NCBI GenBank assembly: GCA_044222045.1
Contig: JBGAOB010000095.1
Span: 1 to 14,434, forward strand
Direction of reading: 5' to 3'
Source of the DNA: JBGAMH01 sp044222045
GTDB lineage: Bacteria; Eisenbacteria; RBG-16-71-46
DNA length: 14,434 bases
The notes beneath the pieces are model-generated. The model did not search any database. It was not told the origin of the DNA and saw only the letters and a program-made list of their open reading frames with translations. The first letter of the stretch is position 1, and every line of letters starts with the position of its first letter. A program made the translations under genes and the position numbers. Shown one piece after another: positions 6,123 to 12,972 of this stretch.

Positions 6123-9100
6123 ATGCGCCTTGTCCCCACCGCGCGCGTGCTCCCCATGCTCGCGCTGTTCGCCACGCTGATCTCACCCGCGGTTCCGGCG
6201 TCACGCGCCGCCGAGGTGATCTGCACACCGGACTCCTGTTGCGCCCCCAAGCCCGCGTGGACCGACACCGGCTTCGCCACGTTCACGGGCAAGATCGCGA
6301 TCCAGACACGCGAGGGCGCAACCGCCACGGATCCCGTGGTGACGGCGTTCCACCTCGACTCCGGCATTCCGCCGCTGGACGTGAACTGGGATCCGCCGAA
6401 CGGCGTGATGAAGCGATTCAGCGGCTTCATCGACGGTTCGGGCTCGGGGCACTGGCGACAGGGCGTGCTGGGCTCGGTGTTCGGCATCACGCTCGACGAC
6501 CTCGGCAACGTCTACGTCTGCCAGACCTCGGCGTACAGCTTCGATCAGATCGCCGGGCTGCCCGGCGCCTCCGCGGGCGGCGTTTACAAGATCGACGCCG
6601 TGACCGGCGCGACGACCACGTTCGCAACGCTGCCGAACACCGCGGACCCGTCGGTCCCCACCGGAGTCAACTTCCCCTGCCTGGGCAACATCACGTTCGA
6701 CTGCCGGCACCACCAGTTTTTCGTCAGCGACCTCGACGACGGGAGGATCTACCGGCTCGACATGAGCGGGAACATCCTGTCCAGCTACGACCACGGCCTG
6801 CCCGACACCGGCCTGCCGGGCTGGGCGCCCTACGGGCAGCGGGTCTGGGCGGTGCAGTGGCACAACGACAACCGCCTCTACTACAGCCTGTGGAACCAGG
6901 ACGGCGGTGGTGGGATGGGGCCGAACGAGATCTGGTCCGTGGGCCTGAACGCCGTGGGCAACTTCGTCCCGGGCAGCGCGCAGCTCGAGATCACGCTGCC
7001 GAGCCTGCCGTCGACGACCTACTCCAACCCGGTCTCGGACATCAGCTTCATGCCCTCGGGCTCGATCGTGCTCGCCGAGCGCTCGATCGTCGGCGAGACG
7101 TATCCGGGCGCGCACGACGCGCGCGTGCTGCGGTACGACTGCCAGAACTTCGCGTGGGTGCCGAGTCCGGCCACCTATGCGATCGACAACTGGACGGGCA
7201 AGAGCTCCGCGGGCGGTGTGGACGTGGACCACGACACCTACTCGGGCGGCACGCACGGCCGCGTGTGGGCCACGGGTGATGCGCTGCACCTGATGTACCT
7301 CGACGCCATCTACGGCCTGCAGGGTCTGCCGCCCACGGGCGGCAACACGACGGTCAGCTACCTGATCGACAGCGACGGCAACGTTCTCTCCACCGACAAG
7401 ACGAACCAGGGCGATGTCGAGGTGCCGTGCCCGGTCGCCGCGCCGCCGGACACGGGCGTGATCGACGGGACGAAGTTCTGGGATCAGAACTGCAACGGCG
7501 AGAAGGACGCGAACGAGCCCGGCCTGCCGGGCTGGACGATCGTGCTCACCGGACCGGTGAACCTCACCGTGACGACGGGCGCGAACGGGCAGTGGTCGTT
7601 CTCGAACCTGCCACCCGGCACGTACACGGTGTGCGAGCTCGGGCAGTTCGGCTGGCAGCCCACGAACCCGGGCAATGCGTGCTACACGATCACGTTCACC
7701 GGGAACAGCATCCACAGCCTGAACTTCGCGAACTGCCAGCTCTGCCCCGGCCAGCAGACCTGCGGGACCGCCCCGTCCAACCTGACTGCGTGGTGGCCCT
7801 TCGACGAGCCCGCGGGCCCGATCTCGCACGACGTGCGCGGCCTGCATCACGGCACGCAGCAGAACGGCCCGACGCTGTGCGTGGGCCCGAGCGGCAGCAA
7901 CTCGCTCTCCTTCAACGGCGCGAACCAGTACGTGCTGGTGCCGAACTCGAGCCAGCTCAACTTCGGCTCGAACGCCGACTTCACGCTGGACGCGTGGATC
8001 CGGCCGGGCGCGAACACGGGCAGCATGGTGTTCCTGGACAAGCGCATCGTCGGCCCGGTCGGCTACGCGATGGGGCTCAACAACGGCAAGCTCGCTTTCG
8101 CGATGCAGGACGGCAGCGTCGCGCTGAACACCTACCTGTCGCCGAACGTGCTCCCGGTGAACACGTGGACGCACGTCGCGGTGGTGGTGAGCCGGGCCAC
8201 GAACCAGGGCTGGGCGTATGTGAACGGCGCGCTCGACGGCACGTTCACGCCGTCGTCCACCGCGCCGGGGAGCATCACGAACGGCGGACCGCTGAACATC
8301 GGCCGCTCGTTCAGCGGTTCGAACTACTGGCGCGGCTGCATCGACGACGTGGAGATCTTCTGCCGCGCGCTGTCGCAGGCGGAGATCGCGAACATCGTGA
8401 ACAAGGGCAAGTGCAAGCAGTACTGCTCCGTGCCGTCCACGACGACCTACAGCTGGCTGCAGAACACGGTCACGGTGAACCTGACCATCTGCAACTACGA
8501 CTGGTCGCAGCCTTCCATGCCGTACACCTGGACGTGCTCCGGCCTGCCGGCGGGCTCGTGCTCGGTGAACGGTCCGACGGTGATCGCGCCCTCCTCGGGC
8601 ACGGTGAACGTGCCGGCGGGTACCTGCGTGAACATCCCGGTGACGATCACGCGCCCGATCGGGCTGACTCCGGGACAGACGGCCTGCTACCAGTTCACGG
8701 TGCAGAACCAGGTCACGCACCAGTGCTTCGGCTGCTCGGGCACGCTGAAGGCGGCGCGCAAGTGGTGGGTGGAGCTGGACACGGCGATCGTCGTCGTCCC
8801 GGTGGGCACCACGCACACGGCGCAGTTGCGCCTGCGAAACGGCGGGCAGCCCGGCACGGTGGACAACATCACGCTGGTCGCCGCTGAAATGGCGGGCGGA
8901 GCGGGGACGGTCGGAGAAGGCGCCCCGGCACTGTCGCTGAACGGGCTGCCTCCGGGCGAGCCGGTCATCCGCTCGTTCGCGGTTCCGGGCGGCGGTGGCG
9001 TCATCGGCGTGCCCATCGACATCGGATACGGCACGTGCAAGGGCGTGATCTGGGACCAGATCGCGCTCAAGCTGGACGAGGCGGGCACGGGCGCGTTCGA

Positions 9101-9452
9101 GGACGTGGCGGTGCTGCGCGTGACGCAGGACTCGAGCGCGGCCACGGTGGACGTGCCGGCGGAGCGTCCGCGCACCGGACCGGTGCAGCTGACCGCGTCG
9201 CCGAATCCGTTCCGCGGCTCGGCGAAGCTGCAGCTGACGCTGGAGAAGGAGACCACGCTGGACGTGCGCGTGTACGACCTGTCGGGACGTCTCGTCCGGC
9301 AGCTCTACCGCGGCACGCGCCCGGCGGGTGTGTCGCCGATCGTGTGGGACGCGCAGGACGACGCCGGCCGGACCGTTCGGCCGGGCCTGTACTTCGTGCG
9401 CGTGAACGCCGACGGCCTGCGCATGGACGCGAGACTCGTGCGCATCGAATAG
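6123..9452 (+). CDS. Large secreted multidomain surface protein: propeller-like, SpaA/SdrD-like, LamG and T9SS-type C-terminal sorting domains
   Basis: A 1109-residue protein from ATG 6123, preceded by GAGGAGG (6112-6118). Residues 1-30 are a signal peptide (ALFATLISPAVPASRA, cleavage near Ala30). Residues of about 45-440 contain repeated strands such as ITLDDLGNVYVCQ, GGVYKIDAVTG and FFVSDLDDGRIYRLDMSG, as in SMP-30 or NHL-type beta-propellers. Residues 446-530 (KFWDQNCNGEKDANEPGLPG, then WSFSNLPPGTYTVCE) are an SdrD/SpaA-like prealbumin fold with a calcium-loop-like acidic stretch. Residues 552-765 are a LamG/concanavalin-like domain (AWWPFDE, DFTLDAWIRPG, WTHVAVVVSR, CIDDVEIFCRALSQAEI). 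A Cys-rich beta region (about 775-880) and another beta region follow. Residues 1021-1109 are a type A sorting domain (LTASPNPFRGSAKL, VYDLSGRLVR, GLYFVRV). The protein should pass through T9SS to the cell surface and may bind glycan. The specific ligand is unknown. Confidence 0.9.
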   Translation: MRLVPTARVLPMLALFATLISPAVPASRAAEVICTPDSCCAPKPAWTDTGFATFTGKIAIQTREGATATDPVVTAFHLDSGIPPLDVNWDPPNGVMKRFSGFIDGSGSGHWRQGVLGSVFGITLDDLGNVYVCQTSAYSFDQIAGLPGASAGGVYKIDAVTGATTTFATLPNTADPSVPTGVNFPCLGNITFDCRHHQFFVSDLDDGRIYRLDMSGNILSSYDHGLPDTGLPGWAPYGQRVWAVQWHNDNRLYYSLWNQDGGGGMGPNEIWSVGLNAVGNFVPGSAQLEITLPSLPSTTYSNPVSDISFMPSGSIVLAERSIVGETYPGAHDARVLRYDCQNFAWVPSPATYAIDNWTGKSSAGGVDVDHDTYSGGTHGRVWATGDALHLMYLDAIYGLQGLPPTGGNTTVSYLIDSDGNVLSTDKTNQGDVEVPCPVAAPPDTGVIDGTKFWDQNCNGEKDANEPGLPGWTIVLTGPVNLTVTTGANGQWSFSNLPPGTYTVCELGQFGWQPTNPGNACYTITFTGNSIHSLNFANCQLCPGQQTCGTAPSNLTAWWPFDEPAGPISHDVRGLHHGTQQNGPTLCVGPSGSNSLSFNGANQYVLVPNSSQLNFGSNADFTLDAWIRPGANTGSMVFLDKRIVGPVGYAMGLNNGKLAFAMQDGSVALNTYLSPNVLPVNTWTHVAVVVSRATNQGWAYVNGALDGTFTPSSTAPGSITNGGPLNIGRSFSGSNYWRGCIDDVEIFCRALSQAEIANIVNKGKCKQYCSVPSTTTYSWLQNTVTVNLTICNYDWSQPSMPYTWTCSGLPAGSCSVNGPTVIAPSSGTVNVPAGTCVNIPVTITRPIGLTPGQTACYQFTVQNQVTHQCFGCSGTLKAARKWWVELDTAIVVVPVGTTHTAQLRLRNGGQPGTVDNITLVAAEMAGGAGTVGEGAPALSLNGLPPGEPVIRSFAVPGGGGVIGVPIDIGYGTCKGVIWDQIALKLDEAGTGAFEDVAVLRVTQDSSAATVDVPAERPRTGPVQLTASPNPFRGSAKLQLTLEKETTLDVRVYDLSGRLVRQLYRGTRPAGVSPIVWDAQDDAGRTVRPGLYFVRVNADGLRMDARLVRIE

Positions 9453-9472
9453 CGGCGGGCCTCACGACAAAC

Positions 9473-9511
9473 CGACGCGGCGCTCCGGAACGATCCGGAG
9501 CGCCGCGGTCG
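9473..9511 (+). terminator. Hairpin terminator after the surface-protein gene
   Basis: A 14-bp perfect stem (9476-9489 with 9494-9507) around an ACGA tetraloop, built from GCGGCGCTCCGGA and its complement. With one bulged G (9508) three more outer pairs form (9473-9475 with 9509-9511). TTTGC follows. It lies about 20 bp after the stop at 9452. Confidence 0.78.
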
Positions 9512-9575
9512 TTTGCGGCACCCCCGCCCGTACTCCCGCAAGGCACTGCCGCGCCTCGCGGTGCGATTTCGCACT

Positions 9576-9671
9576 GGAGTCCGTACCACGGTCCGGGGTC
9601 GAAGCTCCTCCTGCGCCGGGAACCGAGGCGCGCACGACGTCGCCTTCCACGCCGACCGTACGGAGGACTCC
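9576..9671 (+). promoter_or_regulatory. Leader stem that could sequester the ribosome binding site of the 9672 gene
   Basis: GGAGTCCGTAC (9576-9586) is complementary to GTACGG (9658-9663) plus ACTCC (9667-9671), the segment directly before the ATG; the bulge AGG (9664-9666) is part of the ribosome binding site GGAGG (9662-9666). Four further pairs, GGTC (9590-9593) with GACC (9654-9657), continue the stem after a three-base bulge. The whole makes 15 pairs with two small bulges. A small hairpin, GTGCG with CGCAC (9561-9574), sits just upstream. If formed, the stem would occlude translation initiation. Confidence 0.4.
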
Positions 9672-10592
9672 ATGAGCTCCCGATCCCTCTCGCCGCGGAC
9701 TCCGGCGCGCTCGCGCACCGCTCCCACCGCCGGCCGCGCCGCCGCGCTGCTGCTGCTCGCGGGCTTCGTCGGCGTGCACGGCGTGGGCTGCTCGATCCTG
9801 CTGCCGATGGCGGCAACCAGCTCCAACGGTCGCGTCTCGGGGCGACTCCTTCCTGCCGAGGACCTGCTCGAGCTCGACACGGGCATCCGGCTGCGCATCG
9901 CGGACACCAGCGGCACGCAGGCCGAGGGCACGTACCGCGGCCTCGCGCAGGACTCGGACAGCGCCTACGCCGAGCGCTACGAGCGATACCTCGGCTCGGG
10001 CGACGCGCCCGACGTACCACGACTGGGCGAGGCCACACGACTCGTGCCGCGCTCGATGCTGGGCCGCGTCGCCGTGCAGTCGGGCCGCTTCGCGGGCTTC
10101 GACTATCGCGGCCTGCTGCTGGCCGGCGAGGACGGTCGCGTGAAACGCTTCGAGATGGCCCGCGTGGACTCGATGTGGCGCGAGGACGGCCGCGGCGTGA
10201 GCGGCCTGCAGCTCGCGAGCCTCGACGCGAATCACGAACTGCCGTCCCGTACGCTCCTGCTGGTGGACCAGTCCGCGCACGACGCGAACGGCGTCCGTCG
10301 GACGAGCCGCGTGAAGGTGCCGTGGGAATCGGCGCGACAGGTGCAGGCCGTCGGCCAGCGGACGTCGGTCGGAACGGCGCTCTTGGTCGGGCTCGCGCTC
10401 GACGGCCTGGTCGTCTACGCGCTCACGCGGCCGCAGCCGAAGCAGACCACCGGCTGCGAAGCGGAGCCCTTCCCGCCGGGCTGGCCCTTCATGACGCAGG
10501 CGGACCTCCGGCACGTGCATCGCGTGGAGCAGGACTTCGACCGCGTGGCGGGAGCGTTCGTGGAGAGCGGCCCCGCGCTGGCCACGCGTTGA
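9672..10592 (+). CDS. Lipoprotein-like exported protein, family not recognised (copy B)
   Basis: A 306-residue protein from ATG 9672, five bases after GGAGG (9662-9666). A basic N-terminus (SRSLSPRTPARSRT) precedes a hydrophobic core (AAALLLLAGFVGVHGVGC), with Cys40 as a possible, non-canonical lipidation site. Motifs shared in order with the protein at 4909-5898 are: GIRLRIADTSGTQAEGTYRG followed by YAERYERY (copy A has GTPMEVAIAD and GVYLG followed by YASRYDAW); FAGFDYRGLLLAGEDGR within 138-168, which aligns without gaps to residues 124-154 of copy A with 9 of 31 identical by eye; and a late hydrophobic helix carrying one Asp (VGTALLVGLALDGLVVYAL). The C-terminal 65 residues differ. The family is unknown to me; an envelope location is likely. 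The convergent thioredoxin-like gene ends only 10 bp downstream. Confidence 0.75.
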   Translation: MSSRSLSPRTPARSRTAPTAGRAAALLLLAGFVGVHGVGCSILLPMAATSSNGRVSGRLLPAEDLLELDTGIRLRIADTSGTQAEGTYRGLAQDSDSAYAERYERYLGSGDAPDVPRLGEATRLVPRSMLGRVAVQSGRFAGFDYRGLLLAGEDGRVKRFEMARVDSMWREDGRGVSGLQLASLDANHELPSRTLLLVDQSAHDANGVRRTSRVKVPWESARQVQAVGQRTSVGTALLVGLALDGLVVYALTRPQPKQTTGCEAEPFPPGWPFMTQADLRHVHRVEQDFDRVAGAFVESGPALATR

Positions 10593-10597
10593 GCGGG

Positions 10598-10612
10598 CGG
10601 CGTCAGTCGCCG
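10598..10612. terminator. Short GC hairpin at a convergent gene junction
   Basis: Five GC pairs, CGGCG (10598-10602) with CGCCG (10608-10612), close a five-base TCAGT loop that contains the stop codon of the minus-strand gene. It could slow polymerase from both sides, but it is short and has no T tract, so the call is weak. Confidence 0.25.
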
Positions 10613-11202
10613 TGGCGCCGGCGCAGCATCGGCGCCAGCCGCAACAGCAGGTGCGCGCGCTCCAGGCGGTCGAGCAGCTCGGCCATGCTCGCGCGCGTGA
10701 CCGCGTCGCCGGCCGTGGCCGGCGCCAGCGCGGGCGGCGCCGCATCGCCCAGCGTGCGCACGGCCGCCGCGCGATAGTGAGCGAGTGATCGGTCGCCGAC
10801 CACGTCCACGAGGAAGAAGTCCTCCGACAGGATCAGCGTGGCCGGCACGCGCCGGGCGCCGGCGACGCGGTGGCGCTCCATCAGCGCGCCGGCGGCGTCG
10901 CGCTCGACGAAGCGCAGGTCCACGAGCGGCGCGGCTTCGGCGATCCGCGCCAGGATCGCGCCCGTGCGCATGGAGTCGCTGCACCACAGGCCCGACAGGC
11001 TGAGTATGTTCAGCCGCCGCGTGAACGCCCCCACCACGCGCGCGGCGCCGTCGGGCAGCGCGACCGCGGCGAACTCCTGCCGCCACGCCATGGTCTCGGC
11101 GAGGTCGCCCGAGTCGAGCCAGGCGTCCCACGCGAGCGCGCGGGCGAACACCTCGCGGTGCAGGTCGGCGTCGGGGTCGAGGTAGGCGTCGGGAGTGGTC
11201 AT
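10603..11202 (-). CDS. Thioredoxin-fold protein (Thioredoxin_9-like) with a single active-site Cys
   Basis: A 199-residue protein. The core NILSLSGLWCSDSMRTGAIL (residues 65-84) matches the WCxD segment of the thioredoxin family proteins grouped in Thioredoxin_9, followed by LRFVERD and RRVPATLIL with the conserved cis-proline Pro120. An N-terminal helical part (about 1-60: PDAYLDPDADLHREVF) precedes the domain, as usual in this family. The CxxC site reads Cys74-Ser-Asp-Ser77, so the second Cys is missing. A classic disulfide exchange is therefore unlikely, and a monothiol or binding role is more likely. No signal peptide is seen, so it is cytoplasmic. The only purine-rich site upstream of ATG 11202 is distant (GGAG about 14 bases away). 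It lies 124 bp behind the acyl-CoA dehydrogenase gene, beyond a terminator hairpin, so it may have its own promoter. Confidence 0.75.
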   Translation of the reverse strand: MTTPDAYLDPDADLHREVFARALAWDAWLDSGDLAETMAWRQEFAAVALPDGAARVVGAFTRRLNILSLSGLWCSDSMRTGAILARIAEAAPLVDLRFVERDAAGALMERHRVAGARRVPATLILSEDFFLVDVVGDRSLAHYRAAAVRTLGDAAPPALAPATAGDAVTRASMAELLDRLERAHLLLRLAPMLRRRHGD

Positions 11203-11280
11203 GGCGGGCTCGATGGCTCCGGGAGTGCGAGGGCTCCGGGTGGATCGCCGGGCGCCGGGCGCCGGCCCGCCCGAAACGAA

Positions 11281-11314
11281 GACGCCCCGGCGGAACGTCG
11301 TCCGCCGGGGCGTC
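11281..11314 (-). terminator. Rho-independent terminator of the acyl-CoA oxidation operon
   Basis: A perfect 14-bp stem (GACGCCCCGGCGGA with its complement) and a six-base loop. On the minus strand it is followed by TTCGTTTCGGG, a modest T-rich tail. It lies 12 bp after the stop of the acyl-CoA dehydrogenase at 11327. Confidence 0.8.
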
Positions 11315-11326
11315 CCGATCGCGGCG

Positions 11327-12478
11327 TCACACCTTCACGCCGTCCTTCAGCAGGCTGCGCGCGATCACCAGTCGCTGGATCTCGCTCGTGCCTTCGTAGA
11401 TCTCCATCACGCGCGCGTCGCGGTAGTAACGCTCCACCGCGTACTCCTTCACGTAGCCGTAGCCACCGTGCACCTGGATGGCCTGGTGCGTCACCCACGT
11501 GGCGTTCTCGCTGGCGTAGAGCTTGGCCATCGACGCCTCGCGCGAGTACGCCTGGTCGGTGTCCTTGAGCCACGCGGCGCGGTACAGCAGCAACCGCGCG
11601 GCCTGCACGCGGCGCTCCATCTCGGCCAGCTTGAACTGGATCGCCTGGATCTTCGCGATCGGCCCGCCGAACGCCTTGCGCTGCTGCGCGTACTTCACCG
11701 ACTCGTCGAACGCCGCGGTCATCACGCCCAGCGCCTGCGCCGCCACGCCGATGCGGCCCGCGTCGAGCATGCTCATGGCGATCTTGAAACCGTCGCCCTC
11801 GGCGCCCAGCCGCTGCGACGCCGGCACGCGCAGGTCTTCCAGCGTCAGCGCCAGCGTTTCGGAGCCGCGCAGCCCCATCTTGTCCTCGGGCTTGCCGAGC
11901 ACCAGCCCCGGCGTGCCCTTCTCCACGATGAACGCCGAGATGCCGCGGTTGCCCGCCGCCTTGTCGGTCTTCGCGAACACCAGGTAGACGCCGGCGTGCA
12001 TGCCGTTCGTGACCCAGTTCTTCGCGCCGTTCAGCACGTACGTGTCGCCGTCCTTCACGGCCACGGCCTCGAGCGCTCCGGCGTCCGAACCCGCGGCGGG
12101 CTCCGACAGCGAGAACGCGCCGAGTTCCGTGGACACGAGCCGCGGCAGGAAGCGCTTGCGCTGCTCGTCGCTGCCGAAGCGGAACACCGGCAGCGCGCCC
12201 ACGGAGTTGTGCACCGCGATCATGATGGCGAGCGCCGCCGACACGCGGGCGATCTCCACCAGCACGGTCACGATCGTGCGCGAGTCGTAGCCGACGCCGC
12301 CCCATTCCTCGGGAATCGCCATGCCGAGGAAGCCCTGCTCGGCGAGCTTCGCGATCGCCTCGCGCGGCACGTGCCCTTCGGCGTCCCACTGCGCGGCGTA
12401 CGGCGCGAACTCCGCGCGGCACAGGTCGCGCACGGCGTCGCGGATCTGGATCTGGTCTTCGGTCAGGTCGAGGTTCAT
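11327..12478 (-). CDS. Acyl-CoA dehydrogenase, short-chain type (first of two in the window)
   Basis: A 383-residue flavoenzyme of the usual family length. It oxidises an acyl-CoA to the trans-2-enoyl-CoA, the first step of beta-oxidation, passing electrons to electron-transfer flavoprotein. It shows MNLDLTEDQ at the N-terminus, the signature FSLSEPAAGSDAG (122-134), the FAD/substrate segment WVTNGMHAGVYLVFAKTD, GRIGVAAQALG, and the C-terminal QVHGGYGYVKEYAVERYYRD and EIYEGTSEIQRLVIAR. Glu362 in YEGTSE is in the catalytic-base position of short- and medium-chain enzymes, not the isovaleryl-CoA position. It is therefore probably a butyryl-CoA or related short-chain enzyme; chain length cannot be read from sequence. 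The ATG at 12478 is 19 bp after the stop of the small membrane protein gene, without a clear ribosome binding site. A strong terminator follows, so this is the last gene of the operon. Confidence 0.92.
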   Translation of the reverse strand: MNLDLTEDQIQIRDAVRDLCRAEFAPYAAQWDAEGHVPREAIAKLAEQGFLGMAIPEEWGGVGYDSRTIVTVLVEIARVSAALAIMIAVHNSVGALPVFRFGSDEQRKRFLPRLVSTELGAFSLSEPAAGSDAGALEAVAVKDGDTYVLNGAKNWVTNGMHAGVYLVFAKTDKAAGNRGISAFIVEKGTPGLVLGKPEDKMGLRGSETLALTLEDLRVPASQRLGAEGDGFKIAMSMLDAGRIGVAAQALGVMTAAFDESVKYAQQRKAFGGPIAKIQAIQFKLAEMERRVQAARLLLYRAAWLKDTDQAYSREASMAKLYASENATWVTHQAIQVHGGYGYVKEYAVERYYRDARVMEIYEGTSEIQRLVIARSLLKDGVKV

Positions 12479-12497
12479 GCGCGGTTCGCGGTCCCGG

Positions 12498-12884
12498 TCA
12501 GGCGGCCACGACCTCCGGCGTCTCGCGGAACGCGAACAGGCACACCAGGCCGAGCACGCCGCAGATCGCGGGACCCACGCCCAGCAGCAGCGAGCCCGCG
12601 GCCGCGAGCAGCGCCAGCGGGTACGCGCGACCGTCGCCCGCCCACAGCCCCGGCACCGCGCCGAGCCAGGCCAGGCCGATCGCCGCCTTCAGCAGGTTCG
12701 GCACCGCGATCGGCAGGTGCATGTTCTTCACGAGCAGGTCCACCAGGAATCCTTCCTGGCCCACCAGGTTGAACGGCTGGCCGGTGACCCACGGGTAGAG
12801 CCCCTGGAACACGCTCGTGAGGCCCGGGTAGAGCGCGAGCGCGGTGAGCACCACCAGCGCGACGGGTCGAACGGGACGCTTCAT
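12498..12884 (-). CDS. Small integral membrane protein, family not recognised
   Basis: A 128-residue hydrophobic protein with likely membrane segments at about residues 8-28 (ALVVLTALALYPGLTS), 58-80 and 86-119, the last probably two passes. The first segment is followed by an aromatic extracytoplasmic stretch, FQGLYPWVTGQPFNLVGQ, and a loop VKNMHLPIAVPNLLKAAIG. The start at 12884 is preceded by GGGAGGA at good spacing. It lies between two acyl-CoA dehydrogenase genes on the same strand, 88 bp after one and 19 bp before the other, so it is probably co-expressed with fatty-acid oxidation. I do not recognise a family. A role near the membrane, for example with the electron-transfer or substrate-entry machinery, is speculative. 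Confidence 0.75.
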   Translation of the reverse strand: MKRPVRPVALVVLTALALYPGLTSVFQGLYPWVTGQPFNLVGQEGFLVDLLVKNMHLPIAVPNLLKAAIGLAWLGAVPGLWAGDGRAYPLALLAAAGSLLLGVGPAICGVLGLVCLFAFRETPEVVAA

Positions 12885-12972
12885 CGGATTCCTCCCTGGG
12901 ATCGTGACGGCCGGCGGATCGCTCGTCCGCGCGGCGGTGTGTGTCGATGTCGAACGGGCGCGCGGCCCGGGA

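Noticed and set aside
6201..8816. An 871-codon open frame on the minus strand, antisense to the large surface-protein gene
   Set aside because: Its product is an Arg/Val/His/Ala-rich string without domains or a ribosome binding site. It is explained by GC-rich codon use of the plus-strand gene, whose product has clear domains.
9035..10777. A 580-codon frame bridging the surface protein and the second lipoprotein gene
   Set aside because: It runs through a terminator hairpin and has shadow-type composition; the genes in the other frame have good starts and motifs.
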